Under the pieces are notes generated by a model. That model saw only the letters and a program-made list of their open reading frames with translations, did not search any database and was not told where the DNA came from. Shown in pieces: positions 45,917 through 53,610 of a stretch of DNA of 64,000 nucleotides. The translations under genes were made by a program, and so were the position numbers. The DNA is from Halomicrobium urmianum. Its GTDB lineage: Archaea > Halobacteriota > Halobacteria > Halobacteriales > Haloarculaceae. Where the stretch lies: positions 1 through 64,000 of the forward strand of contig NZ_CP084093.1 of the NCBI RefSeq assembly GCF_020217425.1, in the 5' to 3' direction. The first letter of the stretch is position 1; each line of letters begins with the position of its first letter.

Positions 45917-46252
45917 CGCGCCCGCAACGCACACACCATACTCAGTTTTCCATTATATTTGCGCGTGAGCGTTGCCCGCGCGGGCGCGCGCGCCCGGGTC
46001 GAGTTGATCGGCGAAGAGAACCCGCTGATCCCGACTGTTCTCCTTCGAGCTCGCTGTCAACGACGATCGTCGTCGACGGATCCAGAACAGGGCCGATTTT
46101 GACGCTGGTGACGATCTCCACTCCGAGGACTGCACCCGTAGCTGGTAGCAAGTGCAACTATCCAGAACAGTCTCACGAGAACTCCGCTGTGATTAGCCTC
46201 GAGGCCGCCAGCGTTGCATCAGTCCGGGTGATTCGCGTGCGGCCCACGATGG
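45917..46252. other. 336-bp non-coding region with CG-palindrome cluster
   Basis: An AT-rich patch (45945-45960) is followed by two overlapping perfect palindromes: GCCCGCGCGGGC (45974-45985) and GGGCGCGCGCGCCC (45982-45995). No convincing gene. It separates the convergent ends of the ATPase operon and the small-gene operon, so it may hold terminators for both; the alternating CG run could also adopt Z-DNA or a cruciform. Confidence 0.5.
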
Positions 46253-46471
46253 TCATATCTCACCCAGCAGCATCGCCGCAGCCACCGCCCAGAACATCAT
46301 GCCGACTACACCGGCCAGGTAGTCGAGCGGACGATCGGCCTCGTCTCGGAAGATGCTGACCGGCGCAACGGCGACCACGTACATCGTCGCAACCATCAAC
46401 GCAACCGGTGTTAGTCGGAAAGCAATCCTGATGCGCTGAAGCCAGTCCGCTTCGCTGTTTGTTCCGGTCAT
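46253..46471 (-). CDS. 72-aa two-helix membrane protein
   Basis: Helices at ~20-39 (PVALMVATMYVVAVAPVSIF) and ~50-69 (LAGVVGMMFWAVAAAMLLG). Last gene of the small-gene operon. Starts MTGTNSE, much like MTGTMPK of the gene before it, and both are two-helix proteins, so they may be diverged duplicates. Coupled by ATGA (46468-46471). Confidence 0.65.
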   Translation of the reverse strand: MTGTNSEADWLQRIRIAFRLTPVALMVATMYVVAVAPVSIFRDEADRPLDYLAGVVGMMFWAVAAAMLLGEI

Positions 46472-46692
46472 TCGAACACCCTCCAGAGTCGCTTTACGGT
46501 TACCTCAATAGCCGGCGCCATCATTACCAGCAACGCGGCGATCATCATTACCCCAGCCAACTTACCACCCCGCTCGAAGTAGCCCATCTCACCCATCCAG
46601 AGGTGAAAGACCAGGGCTAGCGTCATTATCCGAGTGGCGGCAGCCATGTTGGGTGGGCTAACACCGTCTGATTTGGGCATAGTTCCGGTCAT
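46468..46692 (-). CDS. 74-aa two-helix membrane protein
   Basis: Starts MTGTMPKSDGV; helices at ~17-32 (ATRIMTLALVFHLWMG) and ~43-62 (KLAGVMMIAALLVMMAPAIE). Basic end KRLWRVFE. Overlaps the 62-aa gene upstream by ATGA (46689-46692). Could be a holin-like or particle membrane protein; no family recognised. Confidence 0.65.
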   Translation of the reverse strand: MTGTMPKSDGVSPPNMAAATRIMTLALVFHLWMGEMGYFERGGKLAGVMMIAALLVMMAPAIEVTVKRLWRVFE

Positions 46693-46877
46693 CGTTCGCA
46701 GCCCTCCGATACTTTATGTGAGTACGCCGGGTACAGAGACGGATATTCCGCCTTGTTTTCCCACGGCCTCTCAAGTGCTGAAGCGACAACCCCGGCGATG
46801 CTCAGGGACACTGCGCTCTCTTGTAGCCGGTGGAGCGAATCTACGCGATCGTCTGCTTTCGGAGTGCTATCGTTCAT
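46689..46877 (-). CDS. 62-aa hypothetical protein
   Basis: Starts MNDSTPKADDRVDSLHRLQE, then a mildly hydrophobic helix (SAVSLSIAGVVASALERPW). The longer open frame to 47024 is shadow sequence of the 60-aa gene. Position within the coupled series supports coding. Function unknown. Confidence 0.55.
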   Translation of the reverse strand: MNDSTPKADDRVDSLHRLQESAVSLSIAGVVASALERPWENKAEYPSLYPAYSHKVSEGCER

Positions 46878-47049
46878 ACTCTGGAACCTCCACGAAATCC
46901 TCCGCTGTCCAGTCGTCTGACGTGCCGATACCCATCCGCTCGCAGTGGACGCACCGGGCGGTGAGTCCGCCGCTGGCACTCTCCATGAGTACCCACGTCC
47001 GAGAGCCACACTCGCACTGCGCACGCTCGCCGATCCGGTCCGGCGGCAC
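46867..47049 (-). CDS. 60-aa zinc-ribbon protein
   Basis: GTG start. CECGSRTW and CVHCERMG give a four-cysteine zinc ribbon with a strand-rich middle (TWVLMESASGGLTARC). The acidic tail is DDWTAEDFVEVPE. Looks like a phage-type zinc-binding regulator or adaptor. Confidence 0.65.
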   Translation of the reverse strand: MPPDRIGERAQCECGSRTWVLMESASGGLTARCVHCERMGIGTSDDWTAEDFVEVPEYER

Positions 47050-47306
47050 TACTGCTCACCCCCGTCCGACCCTCCGCCGTTCTCGGACCCCTCGATTATC
47101 GCGCTCACTTCCTCCGCGTAGCAGCTATCACAGAGCGCGTGAAACACGTCGTTGAACGGTTCGTATCTTTCCTCCCGCCGCCAGTGCGGTTCCTCCATCT
47201 CGTCGCTCTCCGGGTCCTGCTCGACCTCCGCGCCGCACTCCTCGCACTCGACAGTCCGCTCGTGGAGCGAAAACTCGTAGAGGTCCTTTTCCAGTACGGT
47301 CGTCAT
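47049..47306 (-). CDS. 85-aa zinc-ribbon protein
   Basis: Starts MTTVLEKDLYEFSLHERT; CEECG at ~21-25 and LCDSC near 58-62 bind zinc; the end is Gly/Glu-rich. The open frame upstream of ATG 47306 lies in another gene. Its stop touches the GTG of the 60-aa gene by one base. Function unknown. Confidence 0.7.
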   Translation of the reverse strand: MTTVLEKDLYEFSLHERTVECEECGAEVEQDPESDEMEEPHWRREERYEPFNDVFHALCDSCYAEEVSAIIEGSENGGGSDGGEQ

Positions 47307-47497
47307 GCCGATCCCTCCAGCATCTCGTGAATCTCGTCGTCGTCCATCTCGGCGATTGCCTCGGCCCACGGGTCGTACTCGTACCCCTTCGGGCCGCAGT
47401 TGTCGCAGTGGAACACCTCGCAGTAGGACGGGCCGCGCCACTCGTAGCGAACGCCGCCGAAGCGACCGCAGTTTCCGCAGCGCGGCGGGTTACTCAT
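47303..47497 (-). CDS. 64-aa zinc-ribbon protein
   Basis: CGNCG and CDNCG flank strands (GGVRYEWRGPSYCEVFHC), a rubredoxin-like or ribbon zinc site; the tail (AIAEMDDDEIHEMLEG) is an acidic helix. Start taken at MSNPPRC; a GTG three codons earlier is possible. ATGA-coupled to the 85-aa gene. Confidence 0.65.
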   Translation of the reverse strand: MSNPPRCGNCGRFGGVRYEWRGPSYCEVFHCDNCGPKGYEYDPWAEAIAEMDDDEIHEMLEGSA

Positions 47498-48053
47498 CGC
47501 TATCACCGTCCGGAACGGGAGTGTTGTCGGGCCTGAGCTGATACACCCATTTCCGCCTCTCGTAGTCCTCCCACGTGTCGCGGTCCTCGCCGTGGGAGAG
47601 CCAGCCGGAACCGTCCGCCTGCCTCACTTGGGTACACTCGAAACCCGCTGCCTCGTAGACTGTTCCGTAGTTCCCGGCGACGCCTGAATTGGCGCTAAAC
47701 GTATCGAAGCCCTCCAGGCGAGCCCAATCGCGGGCGCGGGCGATGAGCCACGAGCCCGTGTTCGCCGGGCGGTCGTCGCGGCGACAGTAGCGCGTGATGC
47801 TCAACTCCGTCCCGTCGTCCGCCATGCGAGCGACCGGGCGACCGACGACCACCACGGCGACGATGCTACCGCGATACCGAGCGGAGAAGCACGCTTTCCA
47901 GCCGGGGACACCGCCGAGCGGATGGCGCTGTTCCAGAAACTCATTGATCGGTGCCTTCTCTCGCTCGCGCACGAGCTCAAGGTCGTCGACCGACGAGGGG
48001 CTCGGCGGCTCCGCGATCGTGCCGACATTCTTCGTCTGCTTTGGCTCACTCAT
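47490..48053 (-). CDS. GNAT-fold protein, XF1762/Mom-like (187 aa)
   Basis: The core VVVVGRPVARMADDGTELSI followed by TRYCRRDDRPANTGSWLIAR matches, as I recall them, the phage XF1762-type GNAT proteins, which are related to the Mom DNA-modification enzyme of phage Mu. Residues ~95-150 (ARDWARLEGFDTFSANSG ... YEAAGFEC) complete the GNAT fold. Such proteins modify adenines in phage DNA to resist restriction, or acetylate small molecules. The start at MSEPKQTKN avoids a longer shadow frame. It sits among zinc-ribbon genes of an early-type operon, where anti-restriction genes are common. Confidence 0.65.
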   Translation of the reverse strand: MSEPKQTKNVGTIAEPPSPSSVDDLELVREREKAPINEFLEQRHPLGGVPGWKACFSARYRGSIVAVVVVGRPVARMADDGTELSITRYCRRDDRPANTGSWLIARARDWARLEGFDTFSANSGVAGNYGTVYEAAGFECTQVRQADGSGWLSHGEDRDTWEDYERRKWVYQLRPDNTPVPDGDSDE

Positions 48054-48375
48054 CGGTACCACCAACCGATTCATGCGTGGGACCGGTCCCACCCTCGCGC
48101 TCCTCGAAGCGGAGTCGGTTGTAGGGGGAGAACGTCGCGCCGGAGAACGCCCACCCGGCCCGCCGCATGATCGTTGCGACGTCCTCGGTCCCGCGACCTG
48201 CGTCGTCCTCGAACCCGACCGTGATAGTCGTCGGTCGCCAGTCCTCGTCCTCGCCGTCGACGAGGAGCTCGATAACGCACGGGAGGTCGTAGACCATGTT
48301 CGCCAGCTCCTGGCGATCGAGGTCGTCGCGCGCGCGTTCCTTCGCCTGTTCGTAGGCGTTCGGAGTAGTGTTCAT
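48046..48375 (-). CDS. 109-aa hypothetical protein
   Basis: Acidic alpha/beta protein: helix NAYEQAKERARDDLDRQELA, then strands (VIELLVDG, TTITVGFE) and a helix around IMRRAGWAF. No cysteine motif and no membrane segment. Overlaps the GNAT gene by 8 bp and the 76-aa gene by ATGA. Not recognised. Confidence 0.65.
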   Translation of the reverse strand: MNTTPNAYEQAKERARDDLDRQELANMVYDLPCVIELLVDGEDEDWRPTTITVGFEDDAGRGTEDVATIMRRAGWAFSGATFSPYNRLRFEEREGGTGPTHESVGGTDE

Positions 48376-48602
48376 GGCTCGTAGTTCGGGTCGAACTTCT
48401 CCGCCTGTTCGTGCTCGTCGATCAGTAGGACCGTCTCGTCGTCCGCCTCCGCGCCGCAGTACGGGCAGAACGTCGCGTCGTCGTGGCTCTCCTTGAAGCG
48501 GTTCGCCCCGACGATATGGGCGTCAGCGCCGCACTCGCCGCAGTCGACGTGATAGACGCCGCGGAGGTCGTTGTTCTCTTTGAGGTACTCTATCAGGTTC
48601 AT
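48372..48602 (-). CDS. 76-aa zinc-ribbon protein
   Basis: Starts MNLIEYLKENNDLRGVYHVD; CGECG and CPYCG form the zinc site, with strand-rich sequence between. Acidic C-terminus. The longer open frame to 48803 is not the gene; it covers two other small genes. ATGA overlaps on both sides. Confidence 0.7.
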   Translation of the reverse strand: MNLIEYLKENNDLRGVYHVDCGECGADAHIVGANRFKESHDDATFCPYCGAEADDETVLLIDEHEQAEKFDPNYEP

Positions 48603-48733
48603 AGGCCAGCTCCCTCGTAGCGACAGTCGGGACAGACGCGCTTCGGGTCGTAGGTGCGTCCGTCGCAGTAGCGGCATTCTTTCGGCTCCGGTTCTTCTCG
48701 CGAGACTTTCCGCGGGTCGTTGCCTAAGCTCAT
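48599..48733 (-). CDS. 44-aa zinc-ribbon microprotein
   Basis: Starts MSLGNDPRKVSREEPEPKE; CRYCDG and CPDCRYEG form a compact four-cysteine site. Exactly fitted between two ATGA overlaps (48599-48602 and 48730-48733). Confidence 0.65.
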   Translation of the reverse strand: MSLGNDPRKVSREEPEPKECRYCDGRTYDPKRVCPDCRYEGAGL

Positions 48734-48891
48734 TGTTCGTTCTCCTGTGTCCGGGAAGGCCCGGAGTCGGGACGGTCCATTTCCGGCTGGAATGAACGGC
48801 CACATTCCGGGCAAGCGAGCCCGTCGTCCGTCTCCTGTAGCACGAGTTTGCACTCCGGACAGGCGGGGATCGTGGAGCCAGTGCCGCTCAT
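48730..48891 (-). CDS. 53-aa zinc-ribbon microprotein
   Basis: Starts MSGTGSTIPACPECKLVLQE; CPECK and CPECG form a classic short ribbon, with a Pro/Ser-rich tail. ATGA overlaps with both neighbours support it. Confidence 0.65.
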   Translation of the reverse strand: MSGTGSTIPACPECKLVLQETDDGLACPECGRSFQPEMDRPDSGPSRTQENEQ

Positions 48892-49043
48892 TGACGGAAC
48901 ACCTCGACCTCGTCAACCTCGCTACTCTCTTCGACGATTCCTTTGATTGCCTCGGCTTCCGCCCTGGTTTCCATACCCGGCCCCTCGAACGTGACACCGC
49001 CGAGGTGGACCTGGACGTTCCAGTCGTATTGGTTCGCGTTCAT
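48888..49043 (-). CDS. 51-aa small protein
   Basis: Reads MNANQYDWNVQVHLGGVTFE, then a helix (ETRAEAEAIKGIVEESSE) and an acidic strand: a plausible beta-beta-alpha-beta miniprotein. No cysteines. Fits between ATGA overlaps. Not recognised. Confidence 0.6.
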   Translation of the reverse strand: MNANQYDWNVQVHLGGVTFEGPGMETRAEAEAIKGIVEESSEVDEVEVFRQ

Positions 49044-49087
49044 CGGTCACCACCGTCCCGGTTTGGTGCTGAGTCGGCACCCGTCAT
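49040..49087 (-). CDS. 15-aa micro-ORF bridging two genes
   Basis: MTGADSAPNRDGGDR starts in the ATGA of the upstream stop and stops in the ATGA of the downstream start. It closes what would otherwise be a 43-bp gap in the coupled chain. It could be a translated linker that passes ribosomes along rather than a working peptide. Confidence 0.35.
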   Translation of the reverse strand: MTGADSAPNRDGGDR

Positions 49088-49377
49088 AGGACACCGACCT
49101 CCTCGTCAGTCGGGTCGATGACCTCGATGTCGTGGTCCTCCGGATCGATATTGAACTCGTCGCGCAGCTCCTCGGCGACCCAGTGCGTCACCGCGTCGGG
49201 GTGCATCGAGCTATCGCCAGCCCCGATCTGGGCGTCGTACGTGTCCACGACCGGGTTGTGGCCCCGAACGATCGCCGGCTGGTTGACGTTGACCCAGTTG
49301 AAGACCTCGGTCTCTTCGCCATCCTGTACGACCGTCAGCCGCTCTTTCCGCCGAAGTTCTTGCTCGCTGAAGCTCAT
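49084..49377 (-). CDS. 97-aa acidic hypothetical protein
   Basis: Starts MSFSEQELRRKERLTVVQDG. Mixed strands (EVFNWVNVNQPAIVRG) and an acidic helical C-terminal half (VTHWVAEELRDEFNIDPED). The longer frame to 49584 is a shadow of the 88-aa gene. ATGA overlap with the 88-aa gene. Not recognised. Confidence 0.65.
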   Translation of the reverse strand: MSFSEQELRRKERLTVVQDGEETEVFNWVNVNQPAIVRGHNPVVDTYDAQIGAGDSSMHPDAVTHWVAEELRDEFNIDPEDHDIEVIDPTDEEVGVL

Positions 49378-49640
49378 GCTGAGTCCTCCACGTCGAACGG
49401 GCCAGCGACTTGATAGACCTCGTAGGAGTCGCTGATGCCGATGATAGAGTCGATGCCGCGCTTGGCCATCTCGACGGCCTTCTCTTCGGCTGTCTCCTCG
49501 TCGGAGGCCCGCGGGTGGTAGTGTTCCCAGCGAGCTTCGCCGGGCTCGTCGTCGGGGCCGTACGCTCTGATTCCGACCTCCCACTCGGGATCTTGCACGT
49601 CGTCGTTGTCCTCCGTCAGATTTGGTGCTTTCTCGGACAT
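49374..49640 (-). CDS. 88-aa acidic hypothetical protein
   Basis: N-terminal acidic tail, then WEVGIRAYG and HPRASDEETAEEKAVEMAKR suggest a strand-helix-strand domain ending YEVYQVAGPFDVED. It starts 2 bp after the recombinase stop, so it shares its message. Not recognised. Confidence 0.65.
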   Translation of the reverse strand: MSEKAPNLTEDNDDVQDPEWEVGIRAYGPDDEPGEARWEHYHPRASDEETAEEKAVEMAKRGIDSIIGISDSYEVYQVAGPFDVEDSA

Positions 49641-49642
49641 GT

Positions 49643-50242
49643 CTATCTGAGGTTGGCTTCGTCCATCATCTCGACCGCGAGTTCGTCCGTCTCACGGCCC
49701 AGATAGTTGTTCACGAACGTGTCTCGATCAGACCAGCCTCCCCAGCGCATGATGCAATCGACGGCGTAGTGCGAGTCGAGTGCGTAGTACGTCGTCGTCG
49801 CCCAGGTGCGCCGGAGATCGTGCGGAGAAACGTGGCACCAGTCGTCGTCCTCGAGCTTCTCTGCCAGCTCCTCGCCGGCCCGACTGACCCAGCGGCGAAC
49901 GGTCCGACCCGTCGCTTGGATCAGTTCGTCGTCCTTCCGGATCCCGCGAGCGTTTTTGAGCATCACCATCTGCTCCTTCATCTTCGTCGAGACCGGCGCC
50001 TCGCGGTACCCGGTCTTGCCGCCGCGGACGCGCAGCTTGTACGCCTCGGGCTCCGTGTCGAGCCGGCGGATGCTGTCCGTTCGTACCCACTGGAGTTCGT
50101 CCGACCGGAGCCCGTGGAGCATCCCGCGCACGGCCAGCTGGCGCTGAGGCTTCTCCGACAGGTGATCGATCAGTTCCTCCTGCTCGTTCTGCGACAACCA
50201 GCATCGATACTCGTCGCTTTCTGGCATCGGTTCAAGTTGCAT
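49643..50242 (-). CDS. Second tyrosine recombinase, catalytic domain only (199 aa)
   Basis: It carries R46 (HGLRSDEL), K76 (GGKTGYREAPV), H141 and R144 (SPHDLRRTWATTTYY), W170 (MRWGGW) and Y180 (FVNNYLG), a full R-K-HxxR-W-Y set. It lacks the usual ~100-residue core-binding domain; only about 35 residues precede the first arginine. Small integrases of this type occur in haloarchaeal plasmids and pleolipovirus-like elements. It could act as resolvase, excisionase partner or DNA inverter beside the 350-aa integrase. It is the first gene of a 16-gene operon and is missing from the short units. Confidence 0.85.
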   Translation of the reverse strand: MQLEPMPESDEYRCWLSQNEQEELIDHLSEKPQRQLAVRGMLHGLRSDELQWVRTDSIRRLDTEPEAYKLRVRGGKTGYREAPVSTKMKEQMVMLKNARGIRKDDELIQATGRTVRRWVSRAGEELAEKLEDDDWCHVSPHDLRRTWATTTYYALDSHYAVDCIMRWGGWSDRDTFVNNYLGRETDELAVEMMDEANLR

Positions 50243-50401
50243 TTCTGATAGCCGGTCTACCAGATATGGGCGGCAAATCGGTCATAAAGCCCCATTCAAA
50301 GCTAACTCGTGAGCGCCGATAGGCGGTTCAGACGGAGATTGAGGAACGAAACTCGGCCGAGAAGGATGATAGACGGACAGTACTACGGATAGGTGACTCA
50401 G
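50243..50401 (-). promoter_or_regulatory. Promoter of the recombinase-led operon and deletion end
   Basis: The minus-strand TATA-like CTTTATGA (50283-50290) would start a message about 15 bases before ATG 50242. A palindrome CTCGGCCGAG lies at 50352-50361, six bp before the TGATAG deletion end. The rest, to 50401, is the intergenic tail of the metalloprotease gene. Confidence 0.5.
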
Positions 50402-50887
50402 TTAGTGCAGAAGCATCACGTACACCATACTGACCAGTAGAACGCCAAACACTACTTTAACACTAAACACGGGATCCGCGGGAAGTTCGTCGTCTATTGA
50501 GCGTTCTCGATACTTTTCAGGACTGCGAACTGCAAGTACATCACTCTCTGTCGCCATTCCAAAAACTACGAGAAACGGTAGTAATACAATCAGAACCGTC
50601 AGCGGGTTGATCTCTACAGCTAAGATTCCCAGCGAAAGAATCCATGGGGGTAGCCAAAGGAATATAGACAGACCAGAAAGCCGTATTATCGCGCCGTCAA
50701 TCGTCTCTATTCTTTTATGGCGAACAGCCTGCGGCACAAGCCCTCTTGCGATCCGCCAGTCGACTTCCGGGCCTGTATCCCCGAGTTTACCGACAGCCCA
50801 ATGACTGCCCTCATGCAGATATGGTGCTATGATAAATCCAATCAGATAGACAGCAGCATACGCGAGAGTCCCTTCAACGTCGACCAT
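50402..50887 (-). CDS. HEGSH membrane protease-like protein (unit 3 copy)
   Basis: Identical to 12514-12999. Here its true upstream and downstream context is shown: the second recombinase operon lies beyond its 3' end. Confidence 0.7.
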   Translation of the reverse strand: MVDVEGTLAYAAVYLIGFIIAPYLHEGSHWAVGKLGDTGPEVDWRIARGLVPQAVRHKRIETIDGAIIRLSGLSIFLWLPPWILSLGILAVEINPLTVLIVLLPFLVVFGMATESDVLAVRSPEKYRERSIDDELPADPVFSVKVVFGVLLVSMVYVMLLH

Positions 50888-50951
50888 ATTGCCTGAAGGG
50901 GACCAGATTCTATAAAGTTAGTTTCCGCACCACGTCCTTCTCGGTCAGTCC

Positions 50952-51086
50952 CTACAGACCTCCAAGGTAGTACAGAACTGCACCGAACACCAGTAGGAAT
51001 GCGAGAATCGCGAGTGCGTAATGGCGGATCAACCATAACGGGGCAAGTAGTATCGCCCGAAGCTTGTACCAGATCGATCTGATCAT
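50952..51086 (-). CDS. 44-aa membrane microprotein (unit 3 copy)
   Basis: Identical to 13064-13198. Confidence 0.55.
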   Translation of the reverse strand: MIRSIWYKLRAILLAPLWLIRHYALAILAFLLVFGAVLYYLGGL

Positions 51087-51211
51087 GCCACCCATCTGTT
51101 TCTCTTCTACCTTATATCTACAGATAAAGCCAGTCTGGTTACCACTTTCACTTTCACTACGCGTACAAGGATTTCCACTTTTACATAGGCTATCCTCGGT
51201 CGCTCCTGTCT

Positions 51212-51469
51212 ATGTCCCAGAAGGAGCGCATCAACCTCGAAGACGACTACGATCGGTGGCAGTGGACCTGTCCGAACGGCCACCACGACTGGGAGCCGAC
51301 GAACCACCACTTCTGGTGTGCCGCCTGCGCTCGGATTCCTGAAGTGGATGCCTCGTTCGACGAACTCCGAGATCAGAAGACTGGTCGGCTCTACGAGCGC
51401 GACGACGTCGAGCTCCACACGCCCGCTGGCCCCTACGACAGCGATCTCGACGGGAGGGGTTCCGCGTGA
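51212..51469 (+). CDS. 85-aa zinc-ribbon protein (unit 3 copy)
   Basis: Identical to 13324-13581. Confidence 0.75.
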   Translation: MSQKERINLEDDYDRWQWTCPNGHHDWEPTNHHFWCAACARIPEVDASFDELRDQKTGRLYERDDVELHTPAGPYDSDLDGRGSA

Positions 51470-51480
51470 TCCGAAGACAG

Positions 51481-51816
51481 TCAGACGTGAGGCTCGGGTT
51501 CGTCGCGGAGATCCTCCTCCTCGCGGAGATAGTCCTCTCCTTTCTCAGTAATCGCATAGTAAGATCCCTCTCCTTCGATCTCATAGATCAAGCCAGCTTC
51601 CTCCAACTTGGGGATTCTTCTCTTGAGAGTAGTGTAGGAGATGGACTGGCCCCTCTCCGCGAAGTTGTTCTCAATCCCGCGCAGACTGTGGCCGGCCCCC
51701 GTGTCTTCGAGGAACTCCAGAATACGATCGTCACTCCCAGTCATCCAGTCTGCCCGGAGACGGCCCATACTGTCTTGGCCAAAAAGCCAGTCAAAAGCGT
51801 CTTCGATAGCATTCAT
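51481..51816 (-). CDS. Winged-helix regulator (unit 3 copy)
   Basis: Identical to 13593-13928. Confidence 0.85.
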   Translation of the reverse strand: MNAIEDAFDWLFGQDSMGRLRADWMTGSDDRILEFLEDTGAGHSLRGIENNFAERGQSISYTTLKRRIPKLEEAGLIYEIEGEGSYYAITEKGEDYLREEEDLRDEPEPHV

Positions 51817-51983
51817 GATCCTGATATAATGGTTCTATTTGGTCCAAAGATAGCCCAATATTTATATCCAATGAACCATGATTGGGTCACTACGATCGAC
51901 GCGGAGCTCCTCGGGGCGTCGTTGCGGAAAAGAGTCGACGCCCGTGTGGCAGCACGGGCGCCGCGTTGATCGCGACTACAACG

Positions 51984-52460
51984 ATGCGAAATATAGAACT
52001 CCAGGGTCTTCAAACCCCACGAAAGGCCGCTTCACAGTCATCGATTACTTACGGGTTATGTCCCGTTTGTGGAGCGGCTGTTGACGGCATCGATGCCGAC
52101 GCGCGCGCCACCGCTGAGCCTTGCGGGCACGCGCTCGGAGAAGTAAGCCTTCGACTACTCACCATGACAGACTTCCCCGACACCGACGAGCATCGCGACC
52201 ACCTGCGAGACATCTACGTGCGCGCTGGCGTCGTCGAGCCAGAGCGTGTCGAGGAGATCGCCACCGACGGCGGTCACGTCGAGCGCCAGCCCCTCCGAGA
52301 ACTGGACGGTGCGACGGTTTACTACTACGACCACCGGGACTCGTCGACTCCGACACGGTCAGAGGACGTTCACGTCGAGATCTACGACGAGTGCGTTCGC
52401 CTGCGCTCGCCTGCTGACACGTGGATCCCCCGCCACCTCGTCGAAAAGGTGCTGCTATGA
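51984..52460 (+). CDS. Small zinc-finger protein (unit 4 copy)
   Basis: Identical to 14096-14572. Confidence 0.6.
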   Translation: MRNIELQGLQTPRKAASQSSITYGLCPVCGAAVDGIDADARATAEPCGHALGEVSLRLLTMTDFPDTDEHRDHLRDIYVRAGVVEPERVEEIATDGGHVERQPLRELDGATVYYYDHRDSSTPTRSEDVHVEIYDECVRLRSPADTWIPRHLVEKVLL

Positions 52461-52561
52461 ACGAGTGCCCGGACTGCGGGAGCGAGCACATCCACCCGTC
52501 GGGCGGCTGCCCGTTCTGCCCCGAGTGCGGGTGGTCGAAGTGCGGAGGTGGTCGCGCTTGA
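52457..52561 (+). CDS. 34-aa zinc-ribbon microprotein (unit 4 copy)
   Basis: Identical to 492-596. Confidence 0.75.
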   Translation: MNECPDCGSEHIHPSGGCPFCPECGWSKCGGGRA

Positions 52562-53610
52562 GTGCGCCCGTCGAGGATCCGAGTGAGCTGTCGGTCCGCG
52601 AGGTCTACGAGATGTTCCTCGACGCGAAGCAGCTCGACTACACGGACGAGACGCTCCGCGACTACGAGACCCGCCTTCGCCAGTTCGTCGAGTGGGCCGA
52701 GGACCAGGAGGCGATCGAGACCGTCGGCGACCTCTCGGGCTGGCACCTGGAGCAGTTCAAGCTGTTCCGGCAGGGGCAGGACCTCGCTCCAACGACGATC
52801 AAGGGCCAGATGGCGGCGTGCAAGGTCTTCCTCGAGTACGCCGCCGGCATCGAGGCCGTCGACGAGATGTTGCCCTACAAGGTCAACATCCCGAAGCTGG
52901 AGCAGAGCGAGGAGACCTCCGACGTCCGCCTCGACGCCGATCGCGCGTTCCGGCTAATCCAGCACTACCGTGATTCGCCGACTGAGTACGCCAGCGAGCG
53001 TCACGTCGCACTGGAACTGGCCTGGTTCACGGGTGCGCGGCTTGGTGCCCTCCGAGCGCTCGATCTCGACGACTACCGGTCGGACGACCAGATCCTCTGG
53101 TTCCGCCACCGGTTGCCGTCGACGCCGCTGAAAAAGAAGGAGCACGGCGAGCGTCCAGTCGCTGTTCCGGACCCCGTGTGCGAGGTGATCGACGCTTACC
53201 TGGAGGGCGTCCGCTACGACAAGCGCGACGAGCACGGTCGCGATCCGCTACTGTCTGGTCGCCAGGGACGCCCGGCGGCGTCGACGCTCCAGACCTGGGT
53301 TTACCAGGCTACGATTCCGTGCGCGGCTGCTCCGTGCCCGCACGACGAGGATCCGCGGTCTTGCGACTGGACCGCGCGCAACACTGCCAGTAGCTGCCCG
53401 TCCTCCCGATCTCCCCATCAGGTGCGTACGGGCAGCATCACCTGGCAGCTGAACAGTGGCCTCTCCTACGAGGCCGTGGCGGAGCGCGTCAACTCTGACC
53501 CTGATACGCTCCGTCGCTACTACGACAAGGCCGACGACGTTGAGCGGCTCGAGCAGCGTCGTCGGGAGTTTGTCGACCGACTGGAGTTCGATCCCGATGA
53601 TCAGGACTAA
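52558..53610 (+). CDS. Tyrosine integrase (unit 4 copy)
   Basis: Identical to 593-1645. Confidence 0.9.
   Translation: MSAPVEDPSELSVREVYEMFLDAKQLDYTDETLRDYETRLRQFVEWAEDQEAIETVGDLSGWHLEQFKLFRQGQDLAPTTIKGQMAACKVFLEYAAGIEAVDEMLPYKVNIPKLEQSEETSDVRLDADRAFRLIQHYRDSPTEYASERHVALELAWFTGARLGALRALDLDDYRSDDQILWFRHRLPSTPLKKKEHGERPVAVPDPVCEVIDAYLEGVRYDKRDEHGRDPLLSGRQGRPAASTLQTWVYQATIPCAAAPCPHDEDPRSCDWTARNTASSCPSSRSPHQVRTGSITWQLNSGLSYEAVAERVNSDPDTLRRYYDKADDVERLEQRRREFVDRLEFDPDDQD

Larger units (their letters stand above)
40633..50366. other. 9,734-bp block present only in unit 3 (deleted in units 1 and 2)
   Basis: Comparing unit 3 with the short units places the ends at two TGATAG hexamers (40633-40638 and 50367-50372), each followed by NCGG. 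One hexamer survives in the short form. Loss removes the first ~232 codons of the 1036-aa gene, the whole proximal part of the structural operon, the ATPase operon and the second recombinase operon with its promoter. Confidence 0.95.
28155..51965. mobile_element. Tandem unit 3, full-length haloarchaeal virus-like element (23,811 bp)
   Basis: The only complete unit. It holds all genes of the short form plus a 9,734-bp block with coat-like proteins, a P-loop ATPase, a second tyrosine recombinase and a set of small zinc proteins. Integrases, a repressor, probable structural membrane proteins and the lack of host genes point to an integrative virus or plasmid. The spacing to the next unit gives the 23,811-bp genome size. 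No terminal inverted repeats were seen, so a circular form is more likely than a linear protein-primed one. Confidence 0.85.

Noticed and set aside
45917-46252. Small frames at 45942-46359 as genes
   Set aside because: They are short, low in typical haloarchaeal codon pattern, overlap the palindrome cluster and have no start signals.
47049-47441. 130-aa frame as one zinc protein
   Set aside because: The first 45 residues lie inside the neighbouring zinc gene in another frame; ATG 47306 with an ATGA overlap is preferred.
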